Assembly (NCBI RefSeq): GCF_000745965.1 | Contig: NZ_JQKI01000015.1 | Span: forward strand, 62,001 to 126,000 | Origin: Edaphobacter aggregans DSM 19364 | GTDB taxonomy: Bacteria; Acidobacteriota; Terriglobia; Terriglobales; Acidobacteriaceae | Direction: 5' to 3' | DNA length: 64,000 nucleotides | Part shown: positions 35,203-44,080 of the stretch, in pieces | Layout of the letters: the number at the start of each line of letters is the position of its first letter | Position numbering within the stretch: position 1 is the stretch's first letter | The notes under the pieces: model-generated | The model's input: the letters and a program-made list of their open reading frames with translations, nothing else | Told to the model about the DNA's origin: nothing | The model's database searches: none | Translations under genes and position numbers: made by a program

Positions 35203-36580
35203 TTACTGGTTGCCTGTGTCGAAGCCGGTTACGGCGCTGTAGAGTTGGTTGATCTGGTTGATCTGGTCGGGGATCGATTGCAGGATCTGGTTGGCGAGGT
35301 TGAGCTGGTTGGTCAGGCGCACTTTGTCGTCGGCGATTCTGGCATCCTGGTCGCTGATGCTTTCGTTCAGAGCGGCCTCCTGGGCGGTATTCTGCTGCAT
35401 CGCGAGAAAAAGGACGCCCTTGGTCGAGGTGCTGCTCAGGCCGTTGAGGGTCTTGGTGAAGCTTTGGCCGAAGCTGTCGGAGTTTTGCAGGAAGCCTTCG
35501 ATGTCTGAGAAGTTAGTATTGAGCGCGGTGTCGAGTTGGCTGGCGTCGAGGCTCAGCTTCCCGAACTGATCTACCGAGATGCCGAGCTGCTGCAGGCTCT
35601 TGATGGAGCCGCTGGCGGCGCCCGACAGAAGGCCCTGCGTGAGCTGGTTCTGGATCAACGCGACGGTGGGGTCGCCGTACAGCTGCTCGGGATTGCCGCT
35701 GGAGTCCTTGCCCTCCTGGGTCTTGATGTCGGAGATCACGGTGTTGTAAGCCGTGACGAAGTTGCTCACCGCCTGTTCGATGGAGCTGTTGTCGTTGGTG
35801 ATCTGCACCTGCACGGGTTGGCTCGTGTTTGGCGATACCGATAGAATCTGGAAGGTTACGCCGGGGATGAGGCCGGTAACGGTGTTTGATGCGCTCGTCG
35901 TGTCCAGGCCGTCGACGTTGAGGCTTGCGTCCAGGCCCTGCTGACCCTGTTGGAACGATATCGTGCTGCCGGTCGTCGCGTCGGTTAGCGAACCGCTCAG
36001 CGCAATCTGTCCCGCGGCGCCGCTGGTCTTGCTGACCAGCGAGAGACGCGAGCCGGTGGTGTCCGTCACTACGCTTGCCGCCACGCCGATCGAAGCGGCG
36101 TTGATGGAGGCTGCCAGAAGCGGCAATGTGTTGTTGGAGCTGTCGATCGTGATGGTCTGGCTCTGCCCGGAGCCGATCTGGATCGTCAGTGAGCCGCTGA
36201 GCGTGTCACTGGCCTTGGTGATCCGGGTCGGAGTACTGCGACGACGTCTGTGCCAGGTGATTGACGACGATGGTATGGCTGCCAGCGGTCGCAAGGTTGC
36301 TGGCCGAGGTCAGCGCGACGACGTTGGTGTCGGAGCTTGAGCCCTGCTTCGAGGCGAAGACCCCGCTGAAGTCTGTGAGGGTCTGAAGCGAGGAAGAGAG
36401 CGTGGCGAGATGCGTGCCGAATGAACTGAGCGCGGTGTCCTGCGCCTGCAGGTTTGTCAGCTGCGTCTTCCATGGCGTCTCGATGCCCTGTTCGATCGCG
36501 AGGATCTGATTCACCGTGGAGGTTACGTCGAACCCGTTTCCGCTGTTGACCGAACCGAAGTTGATCCCGACTGTTGCCAT
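35203..36580 (-). pseudogene. fliD: fliD, flagellar filament cap, with a +1 frameshift
   Basis: The N-terminal part (from ATG 36580) reads MATVGINFGSVNSGNGFDV, then QILAIEQG, and ends out of frame after LAQTSSQYSD. The rest continues in another frame from ITKASDTLSGSLTIQIG to INQLYSAVTGFDTGNQ at 35203. Total length is 3n+1, and removing one base from the CCGGG run at 36223-36227 would join the two as SDPITKASD. The intact product would be 458 residues, normal for FliD, with the usual coiled terminal regions. Adjacent to fliS. Confidence 0.85.
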
Positions 36581-36625
36581 TCTTCCTCCACGATGCAGGG
36601 CGATGAAGCTGATAGAGCAACTGCG

Positions 36626-36656
36626 CTGCCTAATCCTCGGTTGGAGGATTAGGCAG
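36626..36656 (-). terminator. Hairpin between fliC and fliD
   Basis: Perfect 13-bp stem CTGCCTAATCCTC (36626-36638) / GAGGATTAGGCAG (36644-36656) with a 5-base loop, downstream of fliC. No T-run follows on the minus strand, so it may stabilise the transcript end rather than terminate. Confidence 0.55.
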
Positions 36657-36733
36657 TCTTAACCTTCGTTACCGAAGAGAAGTCGGCGGACGAGCATGTT
36701 CATTCGCTCGCCGCCGTCTCTCCTGTCCACGTT

Positions 36734-37589
36734 TTACTGGAGCAGCTTCAGGACGTCCTGCTGGACGGGGTTGGCCTGCGAGAGCGCTGCGATACCCGTC
36801 TGGCTGAGCACCTTGAACTTGGCCATGTCGCTGGTGGCCTGGCCGTAGTTGGTCGCACGTACGTTGTTCTCGGCGGAGGTCAGGTTGACCGACTCGGCGC
36901 TGGCGACGTTCGACGCTGCGTTGAGCTGGTTGATGTTGGCGCCGATCGTACCTCGCTGGTAGGCGACATCCTGAATCGCAGTGGTAAGGCTGGTGAGCAC
37001 ATTCTGTGCCATCCCCGAGGACAGCGTCGCAACACCGACCGCAGTGAAGTCCACGCCAGCACCTGCCGATGACGTGCCCACGCTGGCCGTGGTCAGAGCG
37101 CCGATCGTCTCACTGAATGTAGTCGCTCCTGAGGCTGTGCCATCGCTTACAAATACGTTCGTGGCGGTCGCCGAAAACACGCTATTGCCGTTGAAGTTGG
37201 TGGTCGAGCCGATGTTGCCGATCTCGGTGAGGATGTTCTGGTACTCCTGGTTGGCCGAGCTGACCTGCGAGGAGTTCAGTGTGCCGTTGGCGGCCTCAGT
37301 CGCCAGTGTCACGGCGCGGTTGAGGAGGTTGGTGACCTGCGACAGGGCGCCGTCGGCGGTCTGCAGCAGGCCGACGCCGGAAGACGCGTTCTGCGCCGAC
37401 TGCCTGAGGGCGGCGACGTTGGCGTGGAGGCCGTCGGCGAGCGCCAGGCGTGCGGCGTCGTCGGCGCCGCTGGTTGATGCGCGAACCGGATGAGAGCTGC
37501 GTGAGCGTGTTCTGCAGGCTCATCTGCGTCTGGTTCAGATTGGTCTGCGCGTAGATTGCTGCGATGTTATTCAGTACACCCAAGGACAT
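36734..37589 (-). pseudogene. fliC: fliC, flagellin, with a +1 frameshift near the N-terminus
   Basis: Starts MSLGVLNNIAAIYAQTN, then LQNTLTQLSSGSRIN, the conserved flagellin D0/D1 start. It then leaves frame; the continuation in another frame is SGADDAARLALADGLHANV onward to LSQANPVQQDVLKLLQ. The length is 3n+1 and one extra base in the GG at 37472-37473 explains the shift (RIN-SGADDAA when removed). The repaired protein would be 284 residues, a short flagellin with little D2/D3 domain. ACAGGAG precedes the ATG. Confidence 0.87.
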
Positions 37590-37648
37590 GGGAAAGGCTC
37601 CTGTAACGCTCGATTTGAGTTGCCGCGCTGCCTGTCCCGGGTGCTGAT

Positions 37649-37666
37649 CCGGGCCGTTGGGCCCGG
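37649..37666. promoter_or_regulatory. Palindrome in the fliC-flbD divergent intergenic region
   Basis: CCGGGCC-GTTG-GGCCCGG lies between the divergent fliC and flbD starts (gap 37590-37821). It could be a regulator site or a leader hairpin. I could not recognise a sigma-28 or sigma-54 promoter with confidence. Confidence 0.35.
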
Positions 37667-37821
37667 TTCACCTTGCGATAGGCGTTGCGTTCTCCCACCT
37701 CATCGGCGCGGTGTCGTGCGACTTGAGGCGCAGGCGAATTTTTCTCTGGTTACCTTGTGGTCGAGCCGGCCTATCGATATGGGCGGCGCCGCCGATGAGA
37801 GGCCTGAGAGGAACGATTCCC

Positions 37822-38100
37822 ATGATCGAACTGACGCGCCTGAACGGCAGCCGCCTCAGCCTGAACTGCGATCTGATCAAGCAGGCGGAGTCGGCCCCGG
37901 ATACGGTGCTGACCTTAATTACAGGAGAGAAACTGGTGGTGCTGGAGCCGCGCAGCGAGGTGACTCGCAGGACGCTGGACTATCGCGCGGCGGTGCTGCG
38001 CGCGGCGTGGCCGGACGCGGCGTCAGCGCTGAGCGCGAAGACTGCGCGCCACGCTCAGGATGTTGTGGAGCGAGCGGATGCTGACGAAGCCGCGACCTAA
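37822..38100 (+). CDS. flbD: FlbD-family flagellar protein
   Basis: 92 residues from ATG 37822. The N-terminus MIELTRLNGSRLSLNCDLI and the ITGEKLVVLEPRSEV block match FlbD (swarming/flagellar protein, usually encoded just before motA). Its role is unclear. It has an Ala-rich C-terminal tail of about 35 residues beyond the usual domain. It is the only motility gene here without a reading-frame problem. motA follows after 34 bases. Confidence 0.85.
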   Translation: MIELTRLNGSRLSLNCDLIKQAESAPDTVLTLITGEKLVVLEPRSEVTRRTLDYRAAVLRAAWPDAASALSAKTARHAQDVVERADADEAAT

Positions 38101-38134
38101 TCGATACCAGTTTTGCTTCTGAAGAGGAGTTTAT

Positions 38135-38913
38135 ATGGATATCGCCAGCATTGGAGGCATTCTGCTCGCCGTGGTCGGCATTCTGGCCGGCATGATGATC
38201 GAGGGCGGAAACATCGGCCAAATTACGCAGCCTACGGCGGCGATGATCGTGGTCGGCGGCACGATGGGAGCGGTGATGCTGCAGTTTCCGCTGAAGACGT
38301 TTCTGGCTGCGCTGAAGCAGGCGATGCGGATCTTATCTCGGGTGGGTCGGATGGCGACGAGGTGCTGAAGCAGCTGGTGCAGTTTGCCAACAAGGCTCGC
38401 AAGAGCGGCATCGTGTCGCTCGACCAGGACCTGGGATCGGTGAGCGACCCGTTTCTGAAGCAGGCTCTGATGCTGGCGATCGACGGCACGGAGCCGAACG
38501 AGGTTCGGAAGATCATGCAGTTGGAGTTGGATAACAAGGCCGAGATGGAGGAGAAGATTCCTCAGGTTTTTGAAGCTGCGGGTGGGTACTCGCCGACGGT
38601 CGGGATCATCGGCGCGGTGCTGGGGCTGATCCAGGTGATGCAGCATCTGGACAATATTACCGAGGTGGGCCGGGGGATCGCGGTGGCGTTTGTGGCGACG
38701 ATCTACGGTGTCGCGCTGGCGAACCTGATCTGTCTTCCGGCGGCGGGGAAGCTGAAGATCCGCCATCGCGAGGATCAGATGGTGAAGGAGATGATGCTGG
38801 AGGGAGTGATCTCGATCCTGGAGGGGATGAATCCCAGGATGATGGAGACGAAGCTGAAGACCTTCCTGCTGGACGCAAAGGACGGCGAGAGCGTTGCGGA
38901 GGCCGCAGCGTGA
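38135..38913 (+). pseudogene. motA: motA, flagellar motor stator, frameshifted
   Basis: ATG 38135 has a GAGGAG site. The first frame gives MDIASIGGILLAVVGILAGM, then QITQPTAAMIVVGGTMGAV and LKTFLAALKQAMRI, then runs to a stop near 38368. The normal MotA continuation (GDEVLKQLVQFANKARKSG, then PTVGIIGAVLGLIQVMQ, to the end at 38913) is in another frame. Length is 3n+2, consistent with one missing base around 38325-38350. The intact protein would be about 259 residues with four membrane helices, forming the proton or sodium stator with MotB. Confidence 0.82.
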
Positions 38914-39667
38914 GCCGCAAGAAGAAGCATGAGCATGTGAACCACGAGCGGTGGCTGGTCTCGTATGCAGACTTCATCACGCTGCTGTTTGCGTTCTTCG
39001 TGGTGCTGTTTGCTTCGAGCCAGTCGGACAAGAAGAAGCAGATTCAGATTGCGGCGGTGATGCAGACGGCGTTCACTCCGCTAGGGACCTTCGAGGCTCA
39101 CTCGAAGGAGCCTTCGCTGGCGGATGCGGGGAGTGGTGGGGCGGTGCTGCAGCCGGCGGCGCTGGCGCTGCCGTTTCCGCAGGCGGCTTCGGAGATGCGG
39201 GAGGCGGAGACCGAGGCTCGGCTGGGGAGGTTGGTGAAGGCTCAGATGGCCGGCGGGAGGCTTCCGGCGGGCAGTTTGTCGGTGCGGATGACTCCGGAAG
39301 GTCTGGTTGTCTCGCTGAACGAGGTTGGATCTTTGCTTCGGGCTCGGCGGTGGTGAGGCCGGAGGCGGTGGAGGCGGTTGCGGCGCTGGCGGCGACGCTG
39401 CCGGACGCTCCGTTGCGCGTGGAGGGGCACACGGACAATGTTCCGATTCACACGGCGCAGTTCGGGGCGAACTGGGAGCTTTCGGCGGCTCGGTCGAGTG
39501 CGATTGCTCGGCTGCTGCTGGAGCGGGGCACGATGCATCCGTCGAACGTTGCGGCTGCGGGGTATGCGGAGTTTCATCCCTTGGCTTCGAATGCGACCGA
39601 GGAGGGCCGGAGGGCGAACCGCAGGGTGGACGTTATTGTTTTGCGATCCCGAGGACCTTCACGATGA
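38910..39667 (+). pseudogene. motB: motB, flagellar motor stator, with a -1 frameshift
   Basis: GTG 38910 overlaps the motA stop (GTGA). The first frame has the MotB anchor VSYADFITLLFAFFVVLFA with the ion-carrying Asp, and ends at 39356 soon after LVVSLNEVG. The peptidoglycan-binding OmpA-like domain (FASGSAVVRPEAVEAV, VEGHTDNVPIHTAQFGANWE, AARSSAIARLLL) follows in another frame to 39667. One missing base near 39328-39334 would restore NEVG-FFASGSAVV. Length 3n+2. The 3' end overlaps yjbQ by 35 bases, convergent. Confidence 0.85.
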
Positions 39668-40067
39668 CGCGCTTGGAGCGCTGGCCGTCGAACTCGGCGT
39701 AGAAGACGCGCTGCCAGGTTCCGAGGTCGAGGCGGCCGGCGGTGACGGGCAGGGTGGTCTCGTGGTGGAGGAGCAGGGACTTGAGGTGGGCGTCGGCGTT
39801 ATCCTCGCCGGTCTGATGGTGCCGGTAGCCAGGCCAGCGGGGGGCGAGTTTCTCGAGCCAGACGCCGATGTCTTCGATGAGGCCGTCCTCGTGGTCGTTG
39901 ACGTAGATGGCGGCGGTGATGTGCATGGGGGAGACGAAGCAGAGGCCGTCGTCGATGCCGCTCTTGCGGACGATCTCCTCGACCTGCGGGGTGATGTGGA
40001 CCATCTCGTAGCGGTCGCGAGTCTTGAAGGTGAGGTATTCGGTGTGTGCTTTCATAGTCTGCGGCAT
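39633..40067 (-). CDS. YjbQ-family (UPF0047) protein
   Basis: 144 residues. Conserved UPF0047 features: [37 protein letters not shown], the [29 protein letters not shown] histidine-rich block, and [26 protein letters not shown]. The family has weak thiamine-phosphate synthase activity; its true role is unsettled. The GGGGAGGGG ribosome site belongs to the adjacent repeat element. An internal ATG at 40055 is the other start candidate. Confidence 0.9.
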   Translation of the reverse strand: MPQTMKAHTEYLTFKTRDRYEMVHITPQVEEIVRKSGIDDGLCFVSPMHITAAIYVNDHEDGLIEDIGVWLEKLAPRWPGYRHHQTGEDNADAHLKSLLLHHETTLPVTAGRLDLGTWQRVFYAEFDGQRSKRVIVKVLGIAKQ

Positions 40068-40076
40068 TTGGTGGGT

Positions 40077-40269
40077 CCCCTCCCCCTGTTTTGGTTCAAA
40101 GTATTCATTCCAGATACTTAAGTTTGGTACTTCTATTCACGAGAAAGCCCCGGTGGGTTTGCCGGGGCTTTCTTTGACGCTGTTTTAAGTATAGCGACGT
40201 GGCGGTAATTAATCGGCACATTGGAAGTACCTTGTTTTGTTGGGGATGGGTGGCTTTGGGGCTTGACAG
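40077..40269. repeat. Dispersed intergenic element, copy C
   Basis: CCCCTCCCCC at 40077-40086, TTCAAAGTATTC, a terminator-like hairpin at 40142-40173, TTTTAAGTATAGC at 40183-40195, TAATTAATCGGCAC at 40206-40219 and GGGGCTTGACAG at 40258-40269. Spacing of the last three boxes equals copy A. A weaker echo of the last box (GGGGTTTGACAAGGTTTT) occurs near 40671-40688. The 625-base gap 40068-40692 contains no gene I can support. Confidence 0.7.
40142..40175. terminator. Hairpin within copy C
   Basis: AGAAAGCCCCGG (40142-40153) / CCGGGGCTTTCT (40162-40173), perfect 12-bp stem with an 8-base loop followed by TTT on the plus strand. Copy B has a different stem at the equivalent place. Confidence 0.75.
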
Positions 40270-40372
40270 AGTTGGCTGTGGAAAAGTGATCTCTCGATTG
40301 GCGGCTCGGCGCTGATCGTGCGGTGGGTCGTTTCGTCCTTCGGACTGCACTCCGGCCTACGGCAGTGCGGAT

Positions 40373-40480
40373 GCGCCTTTCGGCGCGGCGAAATAGAGGG
40401 CCAAGCCTGAAGGCTTGGCGTACCCAGAGGCGGTTCGAGCTTCGCTCGAATGGTCCCACATCTCAGAATCGAGATGTGGG
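40373..40480. repeat. Four-hairpin array, copy 2
   Basis: GCGCC-TTTC-GGCGC (40373-40386), GCCAAGCCT-GA-AGGCTTGGC (40400-40419), TTCGAGC-TTC-GCTCGAA (40434-40450), CCCACATCTC-AGAATC-GAGATGTGGG (40455-40480). Same order as 23873-23994, with compensatory stem changes in hairpins 2-4 and conserved linkers. Confidence 0.72.
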
Positions 40481-40692
40481 GCACCCGGTACCCGGCGCCG
40501 ACTCCTAATCTGTATTGGATATGTCTCTCGTCGCCGGGCTTGAAACCGTTTGTGGCTCTGGGACAGAGATACAGGGACCCCGGTTTAGCTCGCAGCGCAG
40601 GTTTGTCCACTCAGCGATACGCGCCTTGGTCGAGCGACGTTTTGAGAGTTTGGGGCTGACGGGAATTTGGGGTTTGACAAGGTTTTATAAGG

Positions 40693-41334
40693 TTATTGGT
40701 CGTGCCAGTGGAAGAGCTTGTGTGTGATCTTCCACTCACCGTTACGTTTGAGTAGGGTGAACACGTCGGAGGCCCTGGCGTTCGCGCCAGCCAACTTACC
40801 TGACCAGTGTTGTACTTCCAGGTGAACGACGGCGATCGTTTCGATGATCTCAATGCGGGCGAAGCGAGGTTCGATGTTCGGTGCGGGTCCGTTCTCGGTG
40901 ATCCAATCGAACACGTGTTTGACGGAACCGCTGTATTCGACCCCCTGGCAGAATCCGGAGATCGTGGCCCAAGGGTAAAAGGCGGCATGCATGAGATTGC
41001 TATCGCCTGCGCGAGCACCGGCGATGTAGCAGTGCATCGTCCGGGTGATCGCGTCGTGCTCGACCAGATAACCATTATTGGCGGATTTGACCGGGGGGAG
41101 ACTCTCGGCGTCATCGATCCGTTCCGCGCCGGGACATTTGGTGCGTGAGCGACTCCAGACGTCGATCTCATGCCGGTAGGCGAAGACAGTGTCCTGTTTT
41201 TCGTGCCCGCGTCGATGGACCGGAAGTCCCTCGGATGCCTCCCAACGGCGCACGGTACGTTCACTTCTCTCGAGATAGCCTGCGATCTGCTTCCACGACT
41301 CCAGAATCTTCTGTGGAGTATTCCGTGTAAACAT
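40693..41334 (-). CDS. Helix-turn-helix domain fused to an NTF2-like domain
   Basis: 213 residues. Residues ~8-62 (KILESWKQIAGYLERSERTV, then RWEASEGLPVHRRGH and VFAYRHEIDVWS) form a MerR-like DNA-binding helix-turn-helix that in Acidobacteria I know mainly as the N-terminus of larger proteins. Residues ~85-213 form an NTF2/SnoaL-like alpha+beta barrel (YLVEHDAITRTMHCYIAG, HVFDWITENGP, WKITHKLFHWHDQ). The NTF2 part is clearly paralogous to the neighbouring stand-alone protein. A GGAGG lies six bases before the ATG. Probably a ligand-responsive regulator; inferred. Confidence 0.75.
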   Translation of the reverse strand: MFTRNTPQKILESWKQIAGYLERSERTVRRWEASEGLPVHRRGHEKQDTVFAYRHEIDVWSRSRTKCPGAERIDDAESLPPVKSANNGYLVEHDAITRTMHCYIAGARAGDSNLMHAAFYPWATISGFCQGVEYSGSVKHVFDWITENGPAPNIEPRFARIEIIETIAVVHLEVQHWSGKLAGANARASDVFTLLKRNGEWKITHKLFHWHDQ

Positions 41335-41385
41335 CGGAGACCTCCGTCGAGGACTATACCAGAGGCTATGCTCTGGTGCGCGATC

Positions 41386-41772
41386 TCAGGCGGACCAGTG
41401 AAACGCCTTCTGGATAATCTTCCACCCGGTAGGCATTTTGAGAAGCGTGAAGAGGTCGGACATATGAACTCCGCGACCGGCCAGCTTACCTGACCAGCCA
41501 TCGACCTCGAGACGAACGACGGCGATGGATTCGAGGATGTCGACGCTGACGATGCGGGGTTCGATCGCAGAAGCGGGACCGTTTTTGTCGATCCAGTCGA
41601 AGAGAAACTGGGTTCCGTTCGCGAGTTGGTCTCCAACGTAGCCGAAGAATGAGGCGTCGGGGTGGAAGGCTGGACGCATAAGCTCGCTCCTGCCCTGCTT
41701 ACTTCCGTCAAGGTACATCTGCATCGTCTTGACGATTCCGTCGTACTCGGTGAGGTACTCGTTGTTTGCCAT
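41386..41772 (-). CDS. NTF2-like (SnoaL/lumazine-binding type) protein
   Basis: 128 residues from ATG 41772. A single NTF2-like domain: NNEYLTEYDGIVKTMQMYLDGS, LMRPAFHPDASFFGYVGD, FDWIDKNGPAS, IAVVRLEVDGWSGKLAG, SDLFTLLKMPTGWKIIQKAFHW. This is the pattern of the 'putative lumazine-binding' NTF2 subgroup. It lies 51 bases upstream of the HTH-NTF2 fusion on the same strand and shares long identical stretches with it (e.g. WSGKLAG, DWI..NGP, TLLK). Ligand or enzyme activity unknown. Confidence 0.78.
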   Translation of the reverse strand: MANNEYLTEYDGIVKTMQMYLDGSKQGRSELMRPAFHPDASFFGYVGDQLANGTQFLFDWIDKNGPASAIEPRIVSVDILESIAVVRLEVDGWSGKLAGRGVHMSDLFTLLKMPTGWKIIQKAFHWSA

Positions 41773-41910
41773 GGGCCCGACAGTAAGGTTGGGAAATCGG
41801 CGCGTCAACGGTCAAACTTGGCCAAAGTTGGTCGCCATTCGTCAGCCTGTTGATGAGTCGTTGGGGTGATGGTGGTGGTGGCCACGGCAGTGCCGGCGCT
41901 TTGGCAAGGC

Positions 41911-42039
41911 ACAACCGTAGATCCTTCGACTACGCGGCTACGCCGCTTCGCTCAGGATGACACTTGAAATGTGGTTCCGGTGGATTCAGTGGCGCTCCGG
42001 GCGAAATGCGGGGGTTCCTCGCTCCGCTCGGAATGACGC
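41911..42039. repeat. Two REP-like units
   Basis: 41911-41963 (GATCCTTCGAC...CTCAGGATGACAC) and 42001-42039 (GCGAAATGCGGGGGTTCCTC...CTCGGAATGACGC) lie between the ABC exporter 3' end and the NTF2-like gene. No gene in 41773-42062. Confidence 0.6.
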
Positions 42040-42062
42040 CTTCGTAAAAAAAGAAGTGATGA

Positions 42063-43862
42063 TTAAGTAGCGACGGAGAGCTCTTCTTCGAGGCGCTGCT
42101 TTTCGAAGAGGCTGGTGTAGTAGCCGTTGCGGGCGAGGAGTTCGTCGTGGGTGCCTAGTTCGGCGATGCGGCCGTGGACGAGGACGGCGATCTGGTCGGC
42201 GTTGCGGGCGGTGGAGATGCGGTGGGAGATGAAGATGGTGGTGCGGCCGTTCATGACGCGGGCGAAGCCCTCGAGGATGCGCTCTTCGGTGTAGGTGTCG
42301 ACGGAGGCGAGGGCGTCGTCGAGGATGAGGATGCGGGGGTCGCGGATGACGGCTCGGGCGATGGCGGTGCGCTGCTTCTGGCCTCCGGAGAGGGTGACGC
42401 CGCGCTCGCCGACGAGGGTGTCGAAGCCGCGGGGGAAGTCGAGGATCTCGGTACGGATGTGGGCGGTGGCGGCGGCCTCTTCGACCTGCTGGTCGGTGGC
42501 GTCGGGGCGGCCGAAGGAGATGTTGTGGCGGATGGTATCGGAGAAGAGGAAGGTCTCTTGCGGGACGAAGCCGATCGAGGAGCGGAGCTCGGAGAGAGGG
42601 AAGGAGCGGATGGGTGCGCCGTCGATGAGGACGGTGTTGGGGGCGGCGTCTTGCACGCGGGCGATGAGGGATACGAGCGTGGATTTGCCGGAGCCGGTGG
42701 GGCCGACGATCGCGAGTGAGGAGCCTGCGGGGACGGTGAGGTTGATGTCGTGGAGGACAGTGGGACCGTTGGGGTAGGCGAAGGAGAGGTTGCGGAACTC
42801 GATGTCGCCGTGGATAGCACAGGGTGACAGTGCAGTGGGGATGGCGTCGACGTAGGGAGCGCTGCGGTCTGGTTTACAAGCAAGGAGCGTGGGGTCGTCG
42901 GCTATGGCGGGTTGTTGTTTGAGGAGTTCGTTGATGCGGACTACGGAGGCGGTTCCTCGCTGGAAGAGGTTGACGACCCAGCCTACGGCGATGATGGGCC
43001 AGATGAGCTGGACCATGTAGACGTTGAAGCTGGTGAACTGGCCTACGGTGATCTGGTGCTGGACGACCTCGTGGCCTCCGACGAGGAGCGTGATCATGAG
43101 CGAGATGCCGAGGATGAACTCGAGCGAGGGCCAGAGCATGGCCATGAGGCGGACGAGGTGGAGGGAGCGGCGGATGTACTCGCGGTTGGCCTCTTCGAAG
43201 GAGTCGATCTCGGCCTCTTCCTGGGCGAAGGCACGGATGAGGCGGGCTCCGGAGAAGTTCTCCTGGGCCTTGGCGGAGATGTCGGAGAACATGGCCTGGA
43301 TGCGCTCGAAGCGGCGGTGGATGCGGTTGCCGAAGTACTGGACGAGCACGGAGGCGAAGGGCATCGGCACGAAGGCGAAGAAGGTGAGCTTGGGCGAGAT
43401 GCGCCACATGAAGGGCAGCGCGGCGCAGGTGAAGACGAGGGTGTTGGCGGAGTACATGATGGCCGGGCCGAGGAGCTGGCGGACCGCGGAGAGGTCGTTG
43501 GTGGTGCGGGCCATGATGTCGCCGGTGCGGTGGGTGTGGAAGTAGGAGGGCGACTGGCGTTCGAGGTTGGCGAAGATGTCGTTGCGGAGGTCGTACTCGA
43601 TCTCGCGGGAGGCTCCGATGATGACCTGGCGGGTGATGTAGAGGAAGACGGCGGAGGTGGCGGCGACGAGGAGGAGGCGCAGGGCGTGGAAGAGGATCTT
43701 CTGCTGGGTGATGCCGTGTTGCATGTCGTCGACGGCGTGGCCGATGACGATGGGAACGAGGACCTTGACGACGTTGTAGAGGATGACGGCGACGCCGCCC
43801 CAGGCGAGGTGTTTCCAGTAGCGCTTGAGGTAGGGGTTGAGGGGTTTTAGGCGATCCATCAT
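42063..43862 (-). CDS. ABC exporter, fused membrane and ATPase domains
   Basis: 599 residues. Six-helix type IV exporter domain (about 15-310), then an ATPase domain with Walker A GPTGSGKST, Q-loop GFVPQETFLFSDTIRHNI, signature LSGGQKQRTAIARA, Walker B ILILDDALASVD and switch His (FISHRIST). Homodimeric MsbA/MDR-like half transporter; substrate unknown (lipid, peptide or drug). The EARG-like coupling region is SGARLIRAFAQEEAE. Transcribed alone, with a hairpin upstream at 43941-43967. Confidence 0.92.
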   Translation of the reverse strand: MMDRLKPLNPYLKRYWKHLAWGGVAVILYNVVKVLVPIVIGHAVDDMQHGITQQKILFHALRLLLVAATSAVFLYITRQVIIGASREIEYDLRNDIFANLERQSPSYFHTHRTGDIMARTTNDLSAVRQLLGPAIMYSANTLVFTCAALPFMWRISPKLTFFAFVPMPFASVLVQYFGNRIHRRFERIQAMFSDISAKAQENFSGARLIRAFAQEEAEIDSFEEANREYIRRSLHLVRLMAMLWPSLEFILGISLMITLLVGGHEVVQHQITVGQFTSFNVYMVQLIWPIIAVGWVVNLFQRGTASVVRINELLKQQPAIADDPTLLACKPDRSAPYVDAIPTALSPCAIHGDIEFRNLSFAYPNGPTVLHDINLTVPAGSSLAIVGPTGSGKSTLVSLIARVQDAAPNTVLIDGAPIRSFPLSELRSSIGFVPQETFLFSDTIRHNISFGRPDATDQQVEEAAATAHIRTEILDFPRGFDTLVGERGVTLSGGQKQRTAIARAVIRDPRILILDDALASVDTYTEERILEGFARVMNGRTTIFISHRISTARNADQIAVLVHGRIAELGTHDELLARNGYYTSLFEKQRLEEELSVAT

Positions 43863-43940
43863 CGGGGTTAGTTTATGCCGCCTCTGTTAGATAGCTGGGG
43901 TGGCGTTGGGGGTTCGGGATTGTGGGCTGGATTAGCAAAG

Positions 43941-43967
43941 CCCCAGGTCTGAGATGCGGACCTGGGG
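43941..43967 (-). terminator. Hairpin downstream of the FKBP gene
   Basis: CCCCAGGTC (43941-43949) / GACCTGGGG (43959-43967); on the minus strand followed by CTTTGC. Probably ends the FKBP transcript before the ABC exporter gene. Confidence 0.55.
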
Positions 43968-43998
43968 TCTTGGTCTCCGGATGGCTTTGGTGGCGCTG

Positions 43999-44052
43999 CG
44001 GGCAAAATGCGAGGGTTCCTCCCCTTTGGCAGGCTCAGGGGCGGAATGACGG
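43999..44052. repeat. REP-like unit
   Basis: GGGCAAAATGCGAGGGTTCCTC...GGCGGAATGACGG, a variant with a CCCCTTTGGCAGGCTCAGGGG inner palindrome. Confidence 0.5.
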
Positions 44053-44080
44053 CGCTCACCAAACCAGCTCGTCAACAGGT

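Noticed and set aside
34724-39667. Programmed ribosomal frameshifting as the explanation for the split motility genes
   Set aside because: The sites share no slippery heptamer and fall at different places and in different directions; mutation or sequence error is simpler.
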